Positions 16,428 through 24,674 of a stretch of DNA of 64,000 bases are shown here, piece by piece. The notes under the pieces were generated by a model. That model was given only the letters and a program-made list of their open reading frames with translations, made no database searches and was not told the DNA's origin. Made by a program: the position numbers and the translations under genes. The DNA is taken from positions 1 through 64,000 of the forward strand of contig JBGGMV010000028.1 in assembly GCA_041287865.1 (NCBI GenBank), read 5' to 3'. Source of the DNA: JAPWJZ01 sp041287865. Lineage in GTDB: Bacteria > Pseudomonadota > Alphaproteobacteria > Micavibrionales > UBA2020. The number at the start of each line of letters is the position of its first letter. Within the stretch, counting starts at the first letter, position 1.

Positions 16428-16808
16428 GTGGAAAGCACCAAGGAAAAAACACTGGCCCTGCTGTCGCTGTTTACATCGGCATCTACGCTTGTGTGTTGCG
16501 CGTTACCTGCACTGCTGGTGACGCTGGGCATGGGCGCGGCGCTGGCGGGGCTTGTGACAGCCGTGCCGCAGCTGATATGGCTGTCGGAGCATAAAACAGG
16601 GGTTTTTGGCCTTGCGGCGGTGCTGCTGCTGGCGGGCGGCTGGATGCAGTGGAACGCCCGCAACGCCCCCTGCCCCGTTGATCCTGTGGCCGCCAAATCA
16701 TGCATGAAGCTGCGCCGCAACGGGCGCATCATCTATTTTATTTCGTTAGGATTATACCTGACGGGGTTCTTCTTCGCCTTTATCGCGCCGAAGATTTTAG
16801 GCGGCTGA
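16428..16808 (+). CDS. MerT-like small membrane protein
   Basis: A protein of about 126 residues with three to four helices. The first helix contains a vicinal Cys pair (TLVCCALPALLVTLGMG), as in MerT-type mercuric ion transporters, and a loop has APCPVDP and KSC. The start is GTG at 16428; a TTG at 16422 overlapping the previous stop is an alternative. With the HMA protein upstream it forms a MerP/MerT-like pair, but no merA or merR is present, so the metal may be copper or another soft metal. Placement in the MerT family is by motif only. Confidence 0.65.
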   Translation: MESTKEKTLALLSLFTSASTLVCCALPALLVTLGMGAALAGLVTAVPQLIWLSEHKTGVFGLAAVLLLAGGWMQWNARNAPCPVDPVAAKSCMKLRRNGRIIYFISLGLYLTGFFFAFIAPKILGG

Positions 16809-16819
16809 TTTAAACGCGG

Positions 16820-17680
16820 CTATGCCGCCGATTTAAAATCCAGCCCGACGTCGAAGTTCGGCGCGCTATGCGTGATGGCGCCTGAAGAAATCAAATCAAC
16901 GCCCGTAGCGGCGATTTTCGGGATGCGGTCGAGCGTGACGCCGCCCGAAGCCTCGATCACCGCCCTGCCCGCCACCAGTTTCACAGCGGCGGTCATGTCA
17001 TCAAGGCTCATGTTGTCGAGCATGACGATATCGACGCCTTCATCGAGCACTTCCTGCAGCTGGGCGAGCGTATCGACTTCGCATTCGATCTTCACCGTAT
17101 GCCCGATATTCTGTTTTGCGTTGCGGATAGCGATGCGCACGCCGCCCGCCATGGCGATATGGTTGTCCTTGATCAGGATCGCATCATCAAGGCCATATCT
17201 ATGAGGTATGCCGCCGCCCACCTGCACCGCGTATTTTTCAATCGCGCGGAGGCCCGGCGTGGTTTTGCGCGTGGCGGCGATGCGGGCCTTGTGGTTGCCG
17301 GCGGCGCGCACCATTTTCAGCGTCAGCGTGGCAACGCCAGACATGCGGCCCACAAAATTCAGGGCAACGCGTTCGGCGGTAAGGATGGAACGGGCCTTGC
17401 CCTCGATCTCCATGATCTCGTCGCCCTTCTTGACGTCAGAGCCTTCGGCTTTCAGGCGTTTGACGGTCAGGGTCGGGTCAACGATTTTGAAAGCCAGCTC
17501 GGCAAGGTCGAGGCCCGCGATGCGGCCTTCCTCGCGGCTGCCGATCACAACCCTGGCATGGGTTTCGGCGGGCACGGTGGAATTCGACGTAATGTCGCCG
17601 GAGCGGCCCAGATCTTCGGCCAGCGCCATGCGCACGAGCGGCTCGATGATCACGCTCGGAAGTGCTGCAACCGTTGTCAT
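16820..17680 (-). CDS. nadC: Nicotinate-nucleotide pyrophosphorylase (carboxylating)
   Basis: A 286-residue enzyme that joins quinolinate and PRPP to give nicotinate mononucleotide, CO2 and PPi, the third step of de novo NAD synthesis. Recognised by ALAEDLGRSGDITS at the start, NFVGRMSGVAT, the basic phosphate site ARIAATRKTTPGLR, GGGIPHRYGLDDAILIKDNH and EASGGVT near the C-terminal barrel strands. Length is typical. AGGAGA precedes the ATG. It is the last gene of nadA-nadB-nadC, 12 nt after nadB, and converges with the MerT-like gene. Confidence 0.96.
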   Translation of the reverse strand: MTTVAALPSVIIEPLVRMALAEDLGRSGDITSNSTVPAETHARVVIGSREEGRIAGLDLAELAFKIVDPTLTVKRLKAEGSDVKKGDEIMEIEGKARSILTAERVALNFVGRMSGVATLTLKMVRAAGNHKARIAATRKTTPGLRAIEKYAVQVGGGIPHRYGLDDAILIKDNHIAMAGGVRIAIRNAKQNIGHTVKIECEVDTLAQLQEVLDEGVDIVMLDNMSLDDMTAAVKLVAGRAVIEASGGVTLDRIPKIAATGVDLISSGAITHSAPNFDVGLDFKSAA

Positions 17681-17692
17681 TGTAAAATCTCC

Positions 17693-19285
17693 TTAAGCAG
17701 CGGTCTCGCGGACCGTCTTGCGGGAGGGTAGCGCGGCGGCGGCCAGCGTTTCAACCTCTTTCAGGCTGGTGAACGTGCGTTTCTGCCAGTTTTTCACCGT
17801 TTGCGGGTAATCGGCGCGGCAATGGCCGCCACGGCTTTCGGTGCGGGCAAGGGCCGAGACCGCGATCATGCGGGCGACCAGCGCCATATCCGCCGTTTTG
17901 GTGTCGCGGCCTTCGGCCTTTTGCGCGATGGCCGTCAGCTGGCGCAGCGCGTCTTTCATGCCGTCTTCGTTGCGGATCACGCCGACGAGGTCGGTCATGA
18001 TATGACGCAGCAGGCCCTGTTCGGCTTCCATGTTGGCAGCCGGCAGCGCAGGCAGGTTGGCCAGATCAATGCGGATCGCCTGCGGGCGGGAGACGATAAA
18101 GCGTTCGATATCTTCCGCCGCGCGGCCGCCCATCACGACGGCTTCCATCAGCGAGTTGGAGGCAAGGCGGTTTGCGCCATGCAGGCCGGTTGCAGCGGCT
18201 TCACCCGCGACCCAGAGGCCATCCAGCGTGCTGCGGCCCTTCAAATCCGTCGCCACGCCGCCCATGTGGTAGTGCACGGCGGGCATGACGGGGATCAGGT
18301 CGCGTTTCGGGTCCAGACCTGCGCGCGCCGAAGCACGGAGCAGCGCGGGGAAATGCGTGGTGTCGATATGGCGGCAATCAAGATAGACCTTCTGGCCTTT
18401 CTGGATCTGCGCGAAGATGCCGCGGCTGACCACGTCGCGGCAGGCGAGTTCTGCGGCTTCGTGGTAGTCCAGCATGAAACGTTCGCCGCGCGAGTTGACG
18501 AGGTATGCACCTTCACCGCGGAGGGCTTCGGTAGCCAAGGGGGCCGGGTCTTCGCCGATGTCCAGCACGGTCGGGTGGAATTGCACGAATTCGAGGTCCG
18601 ACAGCTGTGCGCCAGCGCGAGCCGCCAGAGCAACACCGCGACCGATGGCATGGAGAGGGTTGGAGGTGGCAGCAAAGAGGCCGCCGATGCCGCCCGTGGC
18701 CAGCAGCACCGCAGGTGCGCCAAACACAACGGGCGCGTTATCCGACAGGCGGCGGCAGAGGACACCCTGCACCGCGCCGGTGTTATCGCGTTTCACCAGA
18801 CGTTCAGCCGAGACGCCGCCGACATAGACGATCGAGGGGGTTTTTTGCACAGCTTCGACCAGCGCGCGCATCATTTCAGCGCCGAAACCGTCGCCGGCGG
18901 CGGCCTTCAGCACGCGGCGGTGCGCGTGGCAGGCTTCGCGCGACAGTTTGTAGGTGCCGGCTTCGTCTTTTTCGAATTTGACGCCCAGCGTTTCGAGGAT
19001 GCGGATATAACGGGGGGCGGCTTCGACCAGCACGCGGGCGACTTCGGCATCCGTCGTGCCTGCGCCGGCCTTCAGCGTGTCGGCGACATGGCTTTCCGTG
19101 GTGTCTTCTTTACCGACAGCGGCGGCGATACCGCCCTGCGACCATGCGGAGGCGCAAACGCCGCCCAGTTCCTTTTCCGACAGCACGATCACGCGGCGGG
19201 GGGCGAGCGTGAGGGCCGCAAAGAGGCCTGCCGCGCCGGATCCGACGATTACGACATCTGCTTTATCGAGGAGTTGGGCTGTCAT
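17693..19285 (-). CDS. nadB: L-aspartate oxidase
   Basis: A 530-residue FAD enzyme that oxidises L-aspartate to iminoaspartate, the first step of de novo NAD synthesis. The N-terminal dinucleotide site is VVIVGSGAAGLFAAL. Substrate/FAD residues lie in ASAWSQGGIAAA, EFVQFHPTV, TEALRGEGAYL and the C-terminal FAD motif ANRLASNSLMEAVV. The ATG at 19285 (MTAQLLDKADVV) is chosen over an upstream open frame because it starts just before the FAD fold. It lies 28 nt after nadA and is probably co-transcribed. The C-terminal helical domain has SRGGHCRADYP, as in NadB. Confidence 0.96.
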   Translation of the reverse strand: MTAQLLDKADVVIVGSGAAGLFAALTLAPRRVIVLSEKELGGVCASAWSQGGIAAAVGKEDTTESHVADTLKAGAGTTDAEVARVLVEAAPRYIRILETLGVKFEKDEAGTYKLSREACHAHRRVLKAAAGDGFGAEMMRALVEAVQKTPSIVYVGGVSAERLVKRDNTGAVQGVLCRRLSDNAPVVFGAPAVLLATGGIGGLFAATSNPLHAIGRGVALAARAGAQLSDLEFVQFHPTVLDIGEDPAPLATEALRGEGAYLVNSRGERFMLDYHEAAELACRDVVSRGIFAQIQKGQKVYLDCRHIDTTHFPALLRASARAGLDPKRDLIPVMPAVHYHMGGVATDLKGRSTLDGLWVAGEAAATGLHGANRLASNSLMEAVVMGGRAAEDIERFIVSRPQAIRIDLANLPALPAANMEAEQGLLRHIMTDLVGVIRNEDGMKDALRQLTAIAQKAEGRDTKTADMALVARMIAVSALARTESRGGHCRADYPQTVKNWQKRTFTSLKEVETLAAAALPSRKTVRETAA

Positions 19286-19313
19286 GGTCTTAGTCCTTGG
19301 TTTGTTATTATTC

Positions 19314-20333
19314 TTACTTGCTGGCTTCGAGCATTGCATCTACGGCACGTTTGGCGCGAGCCGCGACGGCGAGATCAACATGGACCTCGGTCGTGCGCGT
19401 GATCAGCGACTGCAGGATTTTCGGCAGCGAAATGCGCTTCATATGCGGGCAGAGGTTGCAGGGGCGCAGGAATTCGACGTTCGGGTTGGTGGCAGAGAGG
19501 TTATCCGACATCGAGCATTCGGTGATGATGACGACTTTCTTGGGCTGCTTGCCGACGATATAGTCGCTCATCGCCTTGGTCGAGCCCGAGAAATCCGCTT
19601 CCGCGCAAACTTCGGGCGGGCATTCGGGGTGCGCCAGCACGATTGCGCCGGGGTATGCCTTGCGGAACTTGATGATGTCCTGCGCGGTGAAGCGTTCATG
19701 CACTTCGCAGGCGCCCTGCCAGGTCAGGATTTTCTTTTTGGTCTGCTTGGCGATGTTGCGGGCGAGATACTGGTCGGGGATCATCAGCACCGTGTCGCTC
19801 TCGAGGCTTTCAACGATTTTCAGCGCGTTCGAGGAGGTGCAGCAGATATCCGATTCAGCCTTCACATCGGCCGAGGTGTTCACGTAGGTGACGATCGGCA
19901 CGCCCGGGAATTTCTGGCGCAGCAGGCGCACATCGGCGGCGGTGATCGAGGAGGCGAGCGAGCAGCCGGCCTTCATGTCGGGGATCAAAACGGTTTTTTC
20001 AGGGGAAAGGATTTTCGAGGTTTCGGCCATGAAGTGGACGCCGGCCTGGATGATAAGGTTGCTGTCGGTTTTTGCAGCTTGTTGAGCCAGTTGGAGGCTG
20101 TCGCCTGCGAAGTCGGACACGCAATGGAAGATCTCGGGGGTCATGTAGTTATGGGCCAGAATAACCGCGCCCATCTGTTTCTTCAGGCGGTTGATTTCGA
20201 GGATATAGGGTGCATGCGTCGCCCAGTCGAGCTCGGTCACCACGCGCTTCACTTTGTCGTAGAGGGGGGCGGTTTCTTTCGCCACTGCGGGGGTGTAGGC
20301 GAGTTGCAGGTCCTGGGTCATCGTATCGAACAT
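19314..20333 (-). CDS. nadA: Quinolinate synthase A
   Basis: A 339-residue [4Fe-4S] enzyme that condenses iminoaspartate and dihydroxyacetone phosphate into quinolinate. The signature ILAHNYMTPEIFHCVSDFAGDS opens the first of three related domains; VNTSADVKAESDICCTSSNA, VLAHPECPPEVCAEADFSGST and ECSMSDNL...CNLCPHM provide the three Cys ligands spread over the protein. GGAGAC lies before the ATG. It is the first gene of the nadABC operon. Three TTATRCTCA-like repeats upstream are candidate operator sites. Confidence 0.96.
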   Translation of the reverse strand: MFDTMTQDLQLAYTPAVAKETAPLYDKVKRVVTELDWATHAPYILEINRLKKQMGAVILAHNYMTPEIFHCVSDFAGDSLQLAQQAAKTDSNLIIQAGVHFMAETSKILSPEKTVLIPDMKAGCSLASSITAADVRLLRQKFPGVPIVTYVNTSADVKAESDICCTSSNALKIVESLESDTVLMIPDQYLARNIAKQTKKKILTWQGACEVHERFTAQDIIKFRKAYPGAIVLAHPECPPEVCAEADFSGSTKAMSDYIVGKQPKKVVIITECSMSDNLSATNPNVEFLRPCNLCPHMKRISLPKILQSLITRTTEVHVDLAVAARAKRAVDAMLEASK

Positions 20334-20386
20334 CTTTGGTCTCCTTGAATTCAGCCCTTTTTAGGTTCGGGCCTTTTTGCTCTCTC

Positions 20387-20450
20387 TGAGTATAACTTAT
20401 ATAATCCATTTGAGCATAAGTCAATGAAGATATGGTTAAAATGAGCATAA
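20387..20450 (-). promoter_or_regulatory. Candidate nad operator: three TTATRCTCA repeats
   Basis: On the minus strand TTATGCTCA (20442-20450), TTATGCTCA (20411-20419) and TTATACTCA (20387-20395) stand in the same orientation upstream of nadA, with starts 31 and 24 bp apart. The distance to the nadA ATG (20333) suits an operator or promoter overlap. A Nudix/winged-helix NAD regulator is encoded nearby (24675-25703) and is the natural candidate to bind here (inference). Confidence 0.6.
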
Positions 20451-20656
20451 TTTATTAGCCTTATATTTCAGGTGGTTAGATAGTGTTTTCGGGCGATAAA
20501 AATGGTTAAAACCACCCTCCCCGCGCAATTTTCGTACGAATCAAACGGCTCCCCCGAGTCGCTTTATGGCACCTTGTCAGTTTACATAATCAGGGGTATA
20601 ATAGTGCAGGTTTCAAATGGCGGGGGTTGCCATGCTTTACCGCCGGGCAGAGGGAA

Positions 20657-21517
20657 ATGTCGCTTAAATATGTCTTCGCAAAAGTAACGAGCGCGCTGGG
20701 TTATCATCCCGCTTCCCTCTTCAATGAACAATTGCGGGCGGCGATTGAATCCGACAGCGCGGAGGCTGCCGAAAGAATTATCTACAATAACCGCGACGCG
20801 GCGCTATCGATCCGCAGCATGTTCGAACACGCGGTCGAGCGAAGCATGTTCAGGGCCGCGACCGTCATCGCGGGCATGGTTCCTTCTGTTTTGGTAAAAG
20901 ATTACTCGGCGGGCGAAGATTCCATCAACCGCAGCATCCTGATGCAGACCACGATCCAGGGCAACAAGGACCAGGTGATGTTCCTGATCGGCCAGGGCGC
21001 CGATGCGAAGGCGAAGGATGATTCAGGCGATACAGCGCTCCATTTCGCGGCGGTGCTCGGCAAGCTCGATGCCATTGCCCCGCTGGTCACGGCCGGCGCG
21101 GCCGTCGATGCGGCAAACAGGGAAGGCATCACGCCACTGATGCGGGCCACCCATCGCGGCACGTCGCAGGTGATCGAAAAGCTGCTGGAGCACGGCGCGG
21201 AAATCGATACCCGCGACAAGGAAGGCCTGAACGCCACCATGCACGCCATCCGCAACAGTAATATCGAAGCCGCCGAGCACCTGATGCGCAAGGGCGGCGT
21301 CATCACCGACCTGCAGGACCCCGCCGTCGCGAGGCTGCATGTCATCGCCACCAACGGCGGACGCGTCGAATACCTCAGGCTGGTCAATATGCAGCACGAC
21401 CGCGAGCGCAACCGCCTTGACGCGCTGGCAGGCCTGACCGCACAGCAGATTTGCGAAACCGGCACTGACAAAAGCATCAAGATCAAGCCGATCAGGCTGA
21501 AACGGCAGGCCGCATGA
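20657..21517 (+). CDS. Ankyrin-repeat protein, first of a five-gene operon
   Basis: A 286-residue protein. The ATG at 20657 is preferred (MSLKYVFAKVTSALGYHPASL) because its start then aligns with the family start VGLYPP of the downstream paralogues; upstream starts at 20627/20632 are possible. The N-terminal block (to about residue 75) is a non-ankyrin helical cap shared by four genes here. Residues about 95-235 hold four ankyrin repeats, with units such as DSGDTALHFAAVLGKL and REGITPLMRATHRGTS. The C-terminus is KSIKIKPIRLKRQAA, one version of the shared KP-L motif. It overlaps the next gene by 4 nt. No signal peptide. Confidence 0.82.
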   Translation: MSLKYVFAKVTSALGYHPASLFNEQLRAAIESDSAEAAERIIYNNRDAALSIRSMFEHAVERSMFRAATVIAGMVPSVLVKDYSAGEDSINRSILMQTTIQGNKDQVMFLIGQGADAKAKDDSGDTALHFAAVLGKLDAIAPLVTAGAAVDAANREGITPLMRATHRGTSQVIEKLLEHGAEIDTRDKEGLNATMHAIRNSNIEAAEHLMRKGGVITDLQDPAVARLHVIATNGGRVEYLRLVNMQHDRERNRLDALAGLTAQQICETGTDKSIKIKPIRLKRQAA

Positions 21518-22425
21518 CCCTGCTGATCCATGAAGAAGAACGCGAAGTCACGCTGACCATGGCCTTCGCCCGCGCGCTCCGGAAAATGGATATTTACCCG
21601 AGTTTTATCGCGCGCAAGCAGATGGTGAACGCGATTACGACAGGCGATTCCGTTTCCGCCGCGAAGATGCTGCGCAAAAGGCCGCAGGCCGCGATCTGGC
21701 AGGCGCTGGGCTCTGACGGCGCCGATCACACGATGCTGGAGCTCGCGCTCGGCGAGGGTAAATTCAACGTCGCCGCCGTGATGCTACGGAACGATCCGCA
21801 ACTGCTGACACACGATTTCGGCTTCAGGGGCGCGCCCCCCAACCGCACGATCCTGATGCAGCGCTGCATCATGTCGGGGCTGGGCGATGAAATCAAGTTC
21901 CTGATCGACCAGAAAGCCGATGTCCATGCCAAGGACGGCAAAGGCGACACCCCGCTCCATTTCGCGGCAAGGCGGCAAAAGGAAGACGCCGCCCGCATCC
22001 TGCTAAACGCGCAGGCCGATGTCAATGTGGGGAACGCCGACGGCGTAACGCCGGTGATGGAAGCCACCAAAGGCAACGAGAGCAAACTGCTCGACATGAT
22101 GATCGGCGCGGGCGCGCATATCAACGCCATCGACAAGAGCGGCAAAAACGCCGTGATGCATGCCTTCCACAATTCGAACGTGGCCGCGGTGCGCCGCCTG
22201 ATGGATCTGGGTGCTGCGATCGATTTCAAGGACCCCGCCGTCGCCACGCTCTGCCGCGTCGCCACCTCGGAGGGCGATATTCCCTTCGTGATCGCGCTGG
22301 GCGACTACGAGCAGAAAGCGGCAAAAAAGGACAAGCCCTTTGACTATGCCGGCACGCTTGAAAAAGGCCTTGCCGAAGGCATCACCGTCGCCAAACCCAT
22401 CAAGCTGAAAGGACGCACCCCTTGA
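21514..22425 (+). CDS. Ankyrin-repeat protein, second gene of operon
   Basis: A 303-residue paralogue of the preceding protein with the cap LRKMDIYPSFIARKQMVN, four to five ankyrin repeats (units GKGDTPLHFAARRQKED and ADGVTPVMEATKGNE) and tail EGITVAKPIKLKGRTP. It is closest to the first gene: both have the phrase NRTILMQ or NRSILMQ before the repeats and KNAVMHAFHNSNVAA or LNATMHAIRNSNIEA inside them, so the pair came from a duplication. ATGA overlap with the upstream gene and TTGA overlap with the next imply coupled translation. Cytoplasmic or secreted by a signal-peptide-independent route; a role is not shown. Confidence 0.82.
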   Translation: MTLLIHEEEREVTLTMAFARALRKMDIYPSFIARKQMVNAITTGDSVSAAKMLRKRPQAAIWQALGSDGADHTMLELALGEGKFNVAAVMLRNDPQLLTHDFGFRGAPPNRTILMQRCIMSGLGDEIKFLIDQKADVHAKDGKGDTPLHFAARRQKEDAARILLNAQADVNVGNADGVTPVMEATKGNESKLLDMMIGAGAHINAIDKSGKNAVMHAFHNSNVAAVRRLMDLGAAIDFKDPAVATLCRVATSEGDIPFVIALGDYEQKAAKKDKPFDYAGTLEKGLAEGITVAKPIKLKGRTP

Positions 22426-23420
22426 GCATCACGGGCGTTTTCAACAATGTCCTCGACAAAGTCGGCCTCTACCCCCCGCCCTGGGCGCTGAAGGAGCTCT
22501 GCGACTGCCTGCGCGAGCCCACGAAAGACGATGACCTGCGCAAGCTGCTGGGCAAATACCCCGACGCCGCCAAATGGACAGCTGCCGGCATGAAACCGCT
22601 GGAAAAAGCGCTCTGGCACAAAAACCCCCGCGCCGCAAAGGTGCTGGCGGAGGCAGACCCCTCGATCCTGAAACCCGCGTGGCGGCTCGACAGCAACACG
22701 CCCCTGCGCGATATCGTCACGGCGCAGAATGCTAAATCCCTCTCCCTGCTGGCCAGCCTGGGCGCGGATGTGAAGGAAACAGACCACAACGGTGACACGC
22801 TGCTGCACCATCTTGCCATGACCGGCAGCAAGCCGGACTTCGTCGACCTGCTGGTGCAGCTGGGCGCCGACCCCAAGGCCAAAAACGAGAAAGGCGAGAC
22901 GCCGCTCGTCACTGCCGTCCGGCGCGGGAAGCTGATCGAGGCCTTTTACGCGCATGACAGCGACCTGTCCCAGCGCAACGGCTATGGCGACCCGCTGATC
23001 ATGATTGCGGCGCGCGGAGAATCGCCGGAAACAGCGGTCGCCGCGCTGGCCGCGCTCGGCGCCAACCTCGAGGCGAAGCAGGACCCTATTGGCCCCACCG
23101 CGCTCGAACAGGCCCTGACCGCCGGCAACGCAAAAGCCATCACCGCATTGCTGCAGGCAGGGGCCGAGTTCGATTCGGGCAGCCCGCTGGCCAACACGGC
23201 GCGCGTCAGGGCGCGGAACAATGCGGATCATGAACTCCTGAAGCTGCTGAACGAGCTGCCGGAGGCGCGCGAGGCCCGCCGCGAGGCGCGCCTGCAGGAG
23301 ATGGCGGCCCGGCGCGATAAAATCAAGCAGGAGGAAATGGAATCCTGCACCGAGGGGCTGGACGAGAAACTGACGGTCAAGCCCATCCGCCTGAAAAAAC
23401 CCGGCGGGGCCGCGCCATGA
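22422..23420 (+). CDS. Ankyrin-repeat protein, third gene of operon
   Basis: A 332-residue protein starting at TTG that overlaps the previous stop by 4 nt. The cap reads VFNNVLDKVGLYPPPWALKE and ends YPDAAKWTAAG, matching the fifth gene. The ankyrin region (about 80-270) has units HNGDTLLHHLAMTG, EKGETPLVTAVRRGK and a repeat with GANLEAKQDPIG. A charged helical stretch (EAREARREARLQEMAARRDK) follows, then the tail KLTVKPIRLKKPGG. The helix-then-motif order resembles that of the ankyrin gene at 2485. Confidence 0.82.
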   Translation: MSITGVFNNVLDKVGLYPPPWALKELCDCLREPTKDDDLRKLLGKYPDAAKWTAAGMKPLEKALWHKNPRAAKVLAEADPSILKPAWRLDSNTPLRDIVTAQNAKSLSLLASLGADVKETDHNGDTLLHHLAMTGSKPDFVDLLVQLGADPKAKNEKGETPLVTAVRRGKLIEAFYAHDSDLSQRNGYGDPLIMIAARGESPETAVAALAALGANLEAKQDPIGPTALEQALTAGNAKAITALLQAGAEFDSGSPLANTARVRARNNADHELLKLLNELPEAREARREARLQEMAARRDKIKQEEMESCTEGLDEKLTVKPIRLKKPGGAAP

Positions 23421-23647
23421 GCATGCACGATTACCTGCGCCGCAGCCGCCACCGCCGCCGCGTGCAGCAGATACGCGATAGCAGCCGGAGAAAGCGCGAA
23501 GCCGCGTTGCAGGAAAGCTTTGAAGCCGCACAAGCCCCACCGGCCAACGACACGGCGCCGGCGCCTGCCAACGACGCCGCGCTCGCGAAGGATATCAAGG
23601 TCAAGCGTACGTCGATCGACCTGTTCCTGCCCGGCAATCCGTCATGA
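23417..23647 (+). CDS. Small basic protein with KP-L-like tail but no ankyrin
   Basis: A 76-residue protein in the middle of the ankyrin operon, coupled by 4-nt overlaps on both sides. The first 35 residues are very basic (LRRSRHRRRVQQ, SSRRKREAAL) and helical, the middle is Ala/Pro-rich with a duplicated PANDTAPAPANDAA, and the end AKDIKVKRTSIDLFLP resembles the tail motif of its neighbours with the Pro changed. It could be a remnant of an ankyrin gene that kept only its tail, or a small adaptor or chaperone. No family recognised. Confidence 0.65.
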   Translation: MSMHDYLRRSRHRRRVQQIRDSSRRKREAALQESFEAAQAPPANDTAPAPANDAALAKDIKVKRTSIDLFLPGNPS

Positions 23648-24672
23648 AGAACATCGGCACGACATCGAAGCTCAAAGTTGGCTTAAGCAAGGTCGGCCTT
23701 TATCCGCCGCGCAAGGTTTACCACCAGATGCGTTACTGCCTCTGCCAGCCGGGCAGGGAAGAAGAGCTGAAGAAGATATTGAAGAAATATCCCGACGCCG
23801 TGCGCTGGGAAAAAGAAGGCGATATGCAGCCGATCGACTATGCCATCTGGCAGCGGCAGCTGGGTTCCGCCGAAGCGCTGATCAAATGCGACCCCACGAT
23901 CATGAAGGATAAGCAGCAGAACGGCGGCAGCGTGCTGCAGGCCGCCGTGTCCAAGGGGAATGTGGGGCTGTTTAACTTCCTCAAGGGGCTGGGCGCCGAC
24001 GCGCTGCAAATAGATGCGGAGGGCAACAACCTGCTGCATGTGGTGGCGCAGTCGCGCTTTCACCCCGAAATGATTCCCCTGCTGCTGGCCGAGGGCGTCG
24101 ACCCCAAGGCGCGCAACGCCAAGGGCGAAAGCCCGCTGTTTATCACGGCGCGCACCGGCGGCGGAACACTGCTGGATGAATTTTACAAGCTGGACCCCGA
24201 CATCAACCAGCGCGACGGCAAGGGCGAGACGATGCTGATGGCGGCGGCAGGCGGCCGCGACGGAGACAGCGCGACGATCAAGCGCCTGGCCCAGCTGGGT
24301 GCCGACCTCGACGCGAAACGCGGCGACGGCGCATCGGCGCTCGATATCGCGCTCAGGCATTACAACCCGGACAGCGCCATGCAGCTAATCGAGTCCGGCG
24401 CCGAACTTGACTTGAACCATCCCTCGCTCAAGTCCTGCATGGACTTTTTCAGGGAATGCGGCGATATCGGCTTCGACATGCTGATCGACGAGAAAAAGCA
24501 GGAAGTCGCGGAGAAGGAAGCACGGCGGCTGGCCGCTGAAGCGGCAGCGCAGGCAGCCGCAAAGGAACAGGCGCGGCTGGACGACATTACCCGCACCATG
24601 GATGCCTGCACCGACGGCACGCGTCAGACTGTCACGGTCAAGAAGCCGCTGCAGCTGAAAGCAAAACCCTGA
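23644..24672 (+). CDS. Ankyrin-repeat protein, last gene of operon
   Basis: A 342-residue protein with cap KVGLSKVGLYPPRKVYHQ and KKYPDAVRWEKEGDMQP, strongly similar to the third gene. Ankyrin-like units span about residues 90-270 (AEGNNLLHVVAQSR, AKGESPLFITARTGG, GKGETMLMAAAGG). A Lys/Glu/Ala-rich helix (about 285-320) precedes the tail RQTVTVKKPLQLKAKP. It converges with the NAD regulator gene, whose stop lies 2 nt beyond. The tail again follows a charged helix, so the motif may be held out on a stalk. Confidence 0.82.
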   Translation: MKNIGTTSKLKVGLSKVGLYPPRKVYHQMRYCLCQPGREEELKKILKKYPDAVRWEKEGDMQPIDYAIWQRQLGSAEALIKCDPTIMKDKQQNGGSVLQAAVSKGNVGLFNFLKGLGADALQIDAEGNNLLHVVAQSRFHPEMIPLLLAEGVDPKARNAKGESPLFITARTGGGTLLDEFYKLDPDINQRDGKGETMLMAAAGGRDGDSATIKRLAQLGADLDAKRGDGASALDIALRHYNPDSAMQLIESGAELDLNHPSLKSCMDFFRECGDIGFDMLIDEKKQEVAEKEARRLAAEAAAQAAAKEQARLDDITRTMDACTDGTRQTVTVKKPLQLKAKP

Positions 24673-24674
24673 AA

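Noticed and set aside
17801..19402. 533-residue plus-strand ORF opposite nadB
   Set aside because: Antisense shadow of nadB, which is fully supported by motifs.
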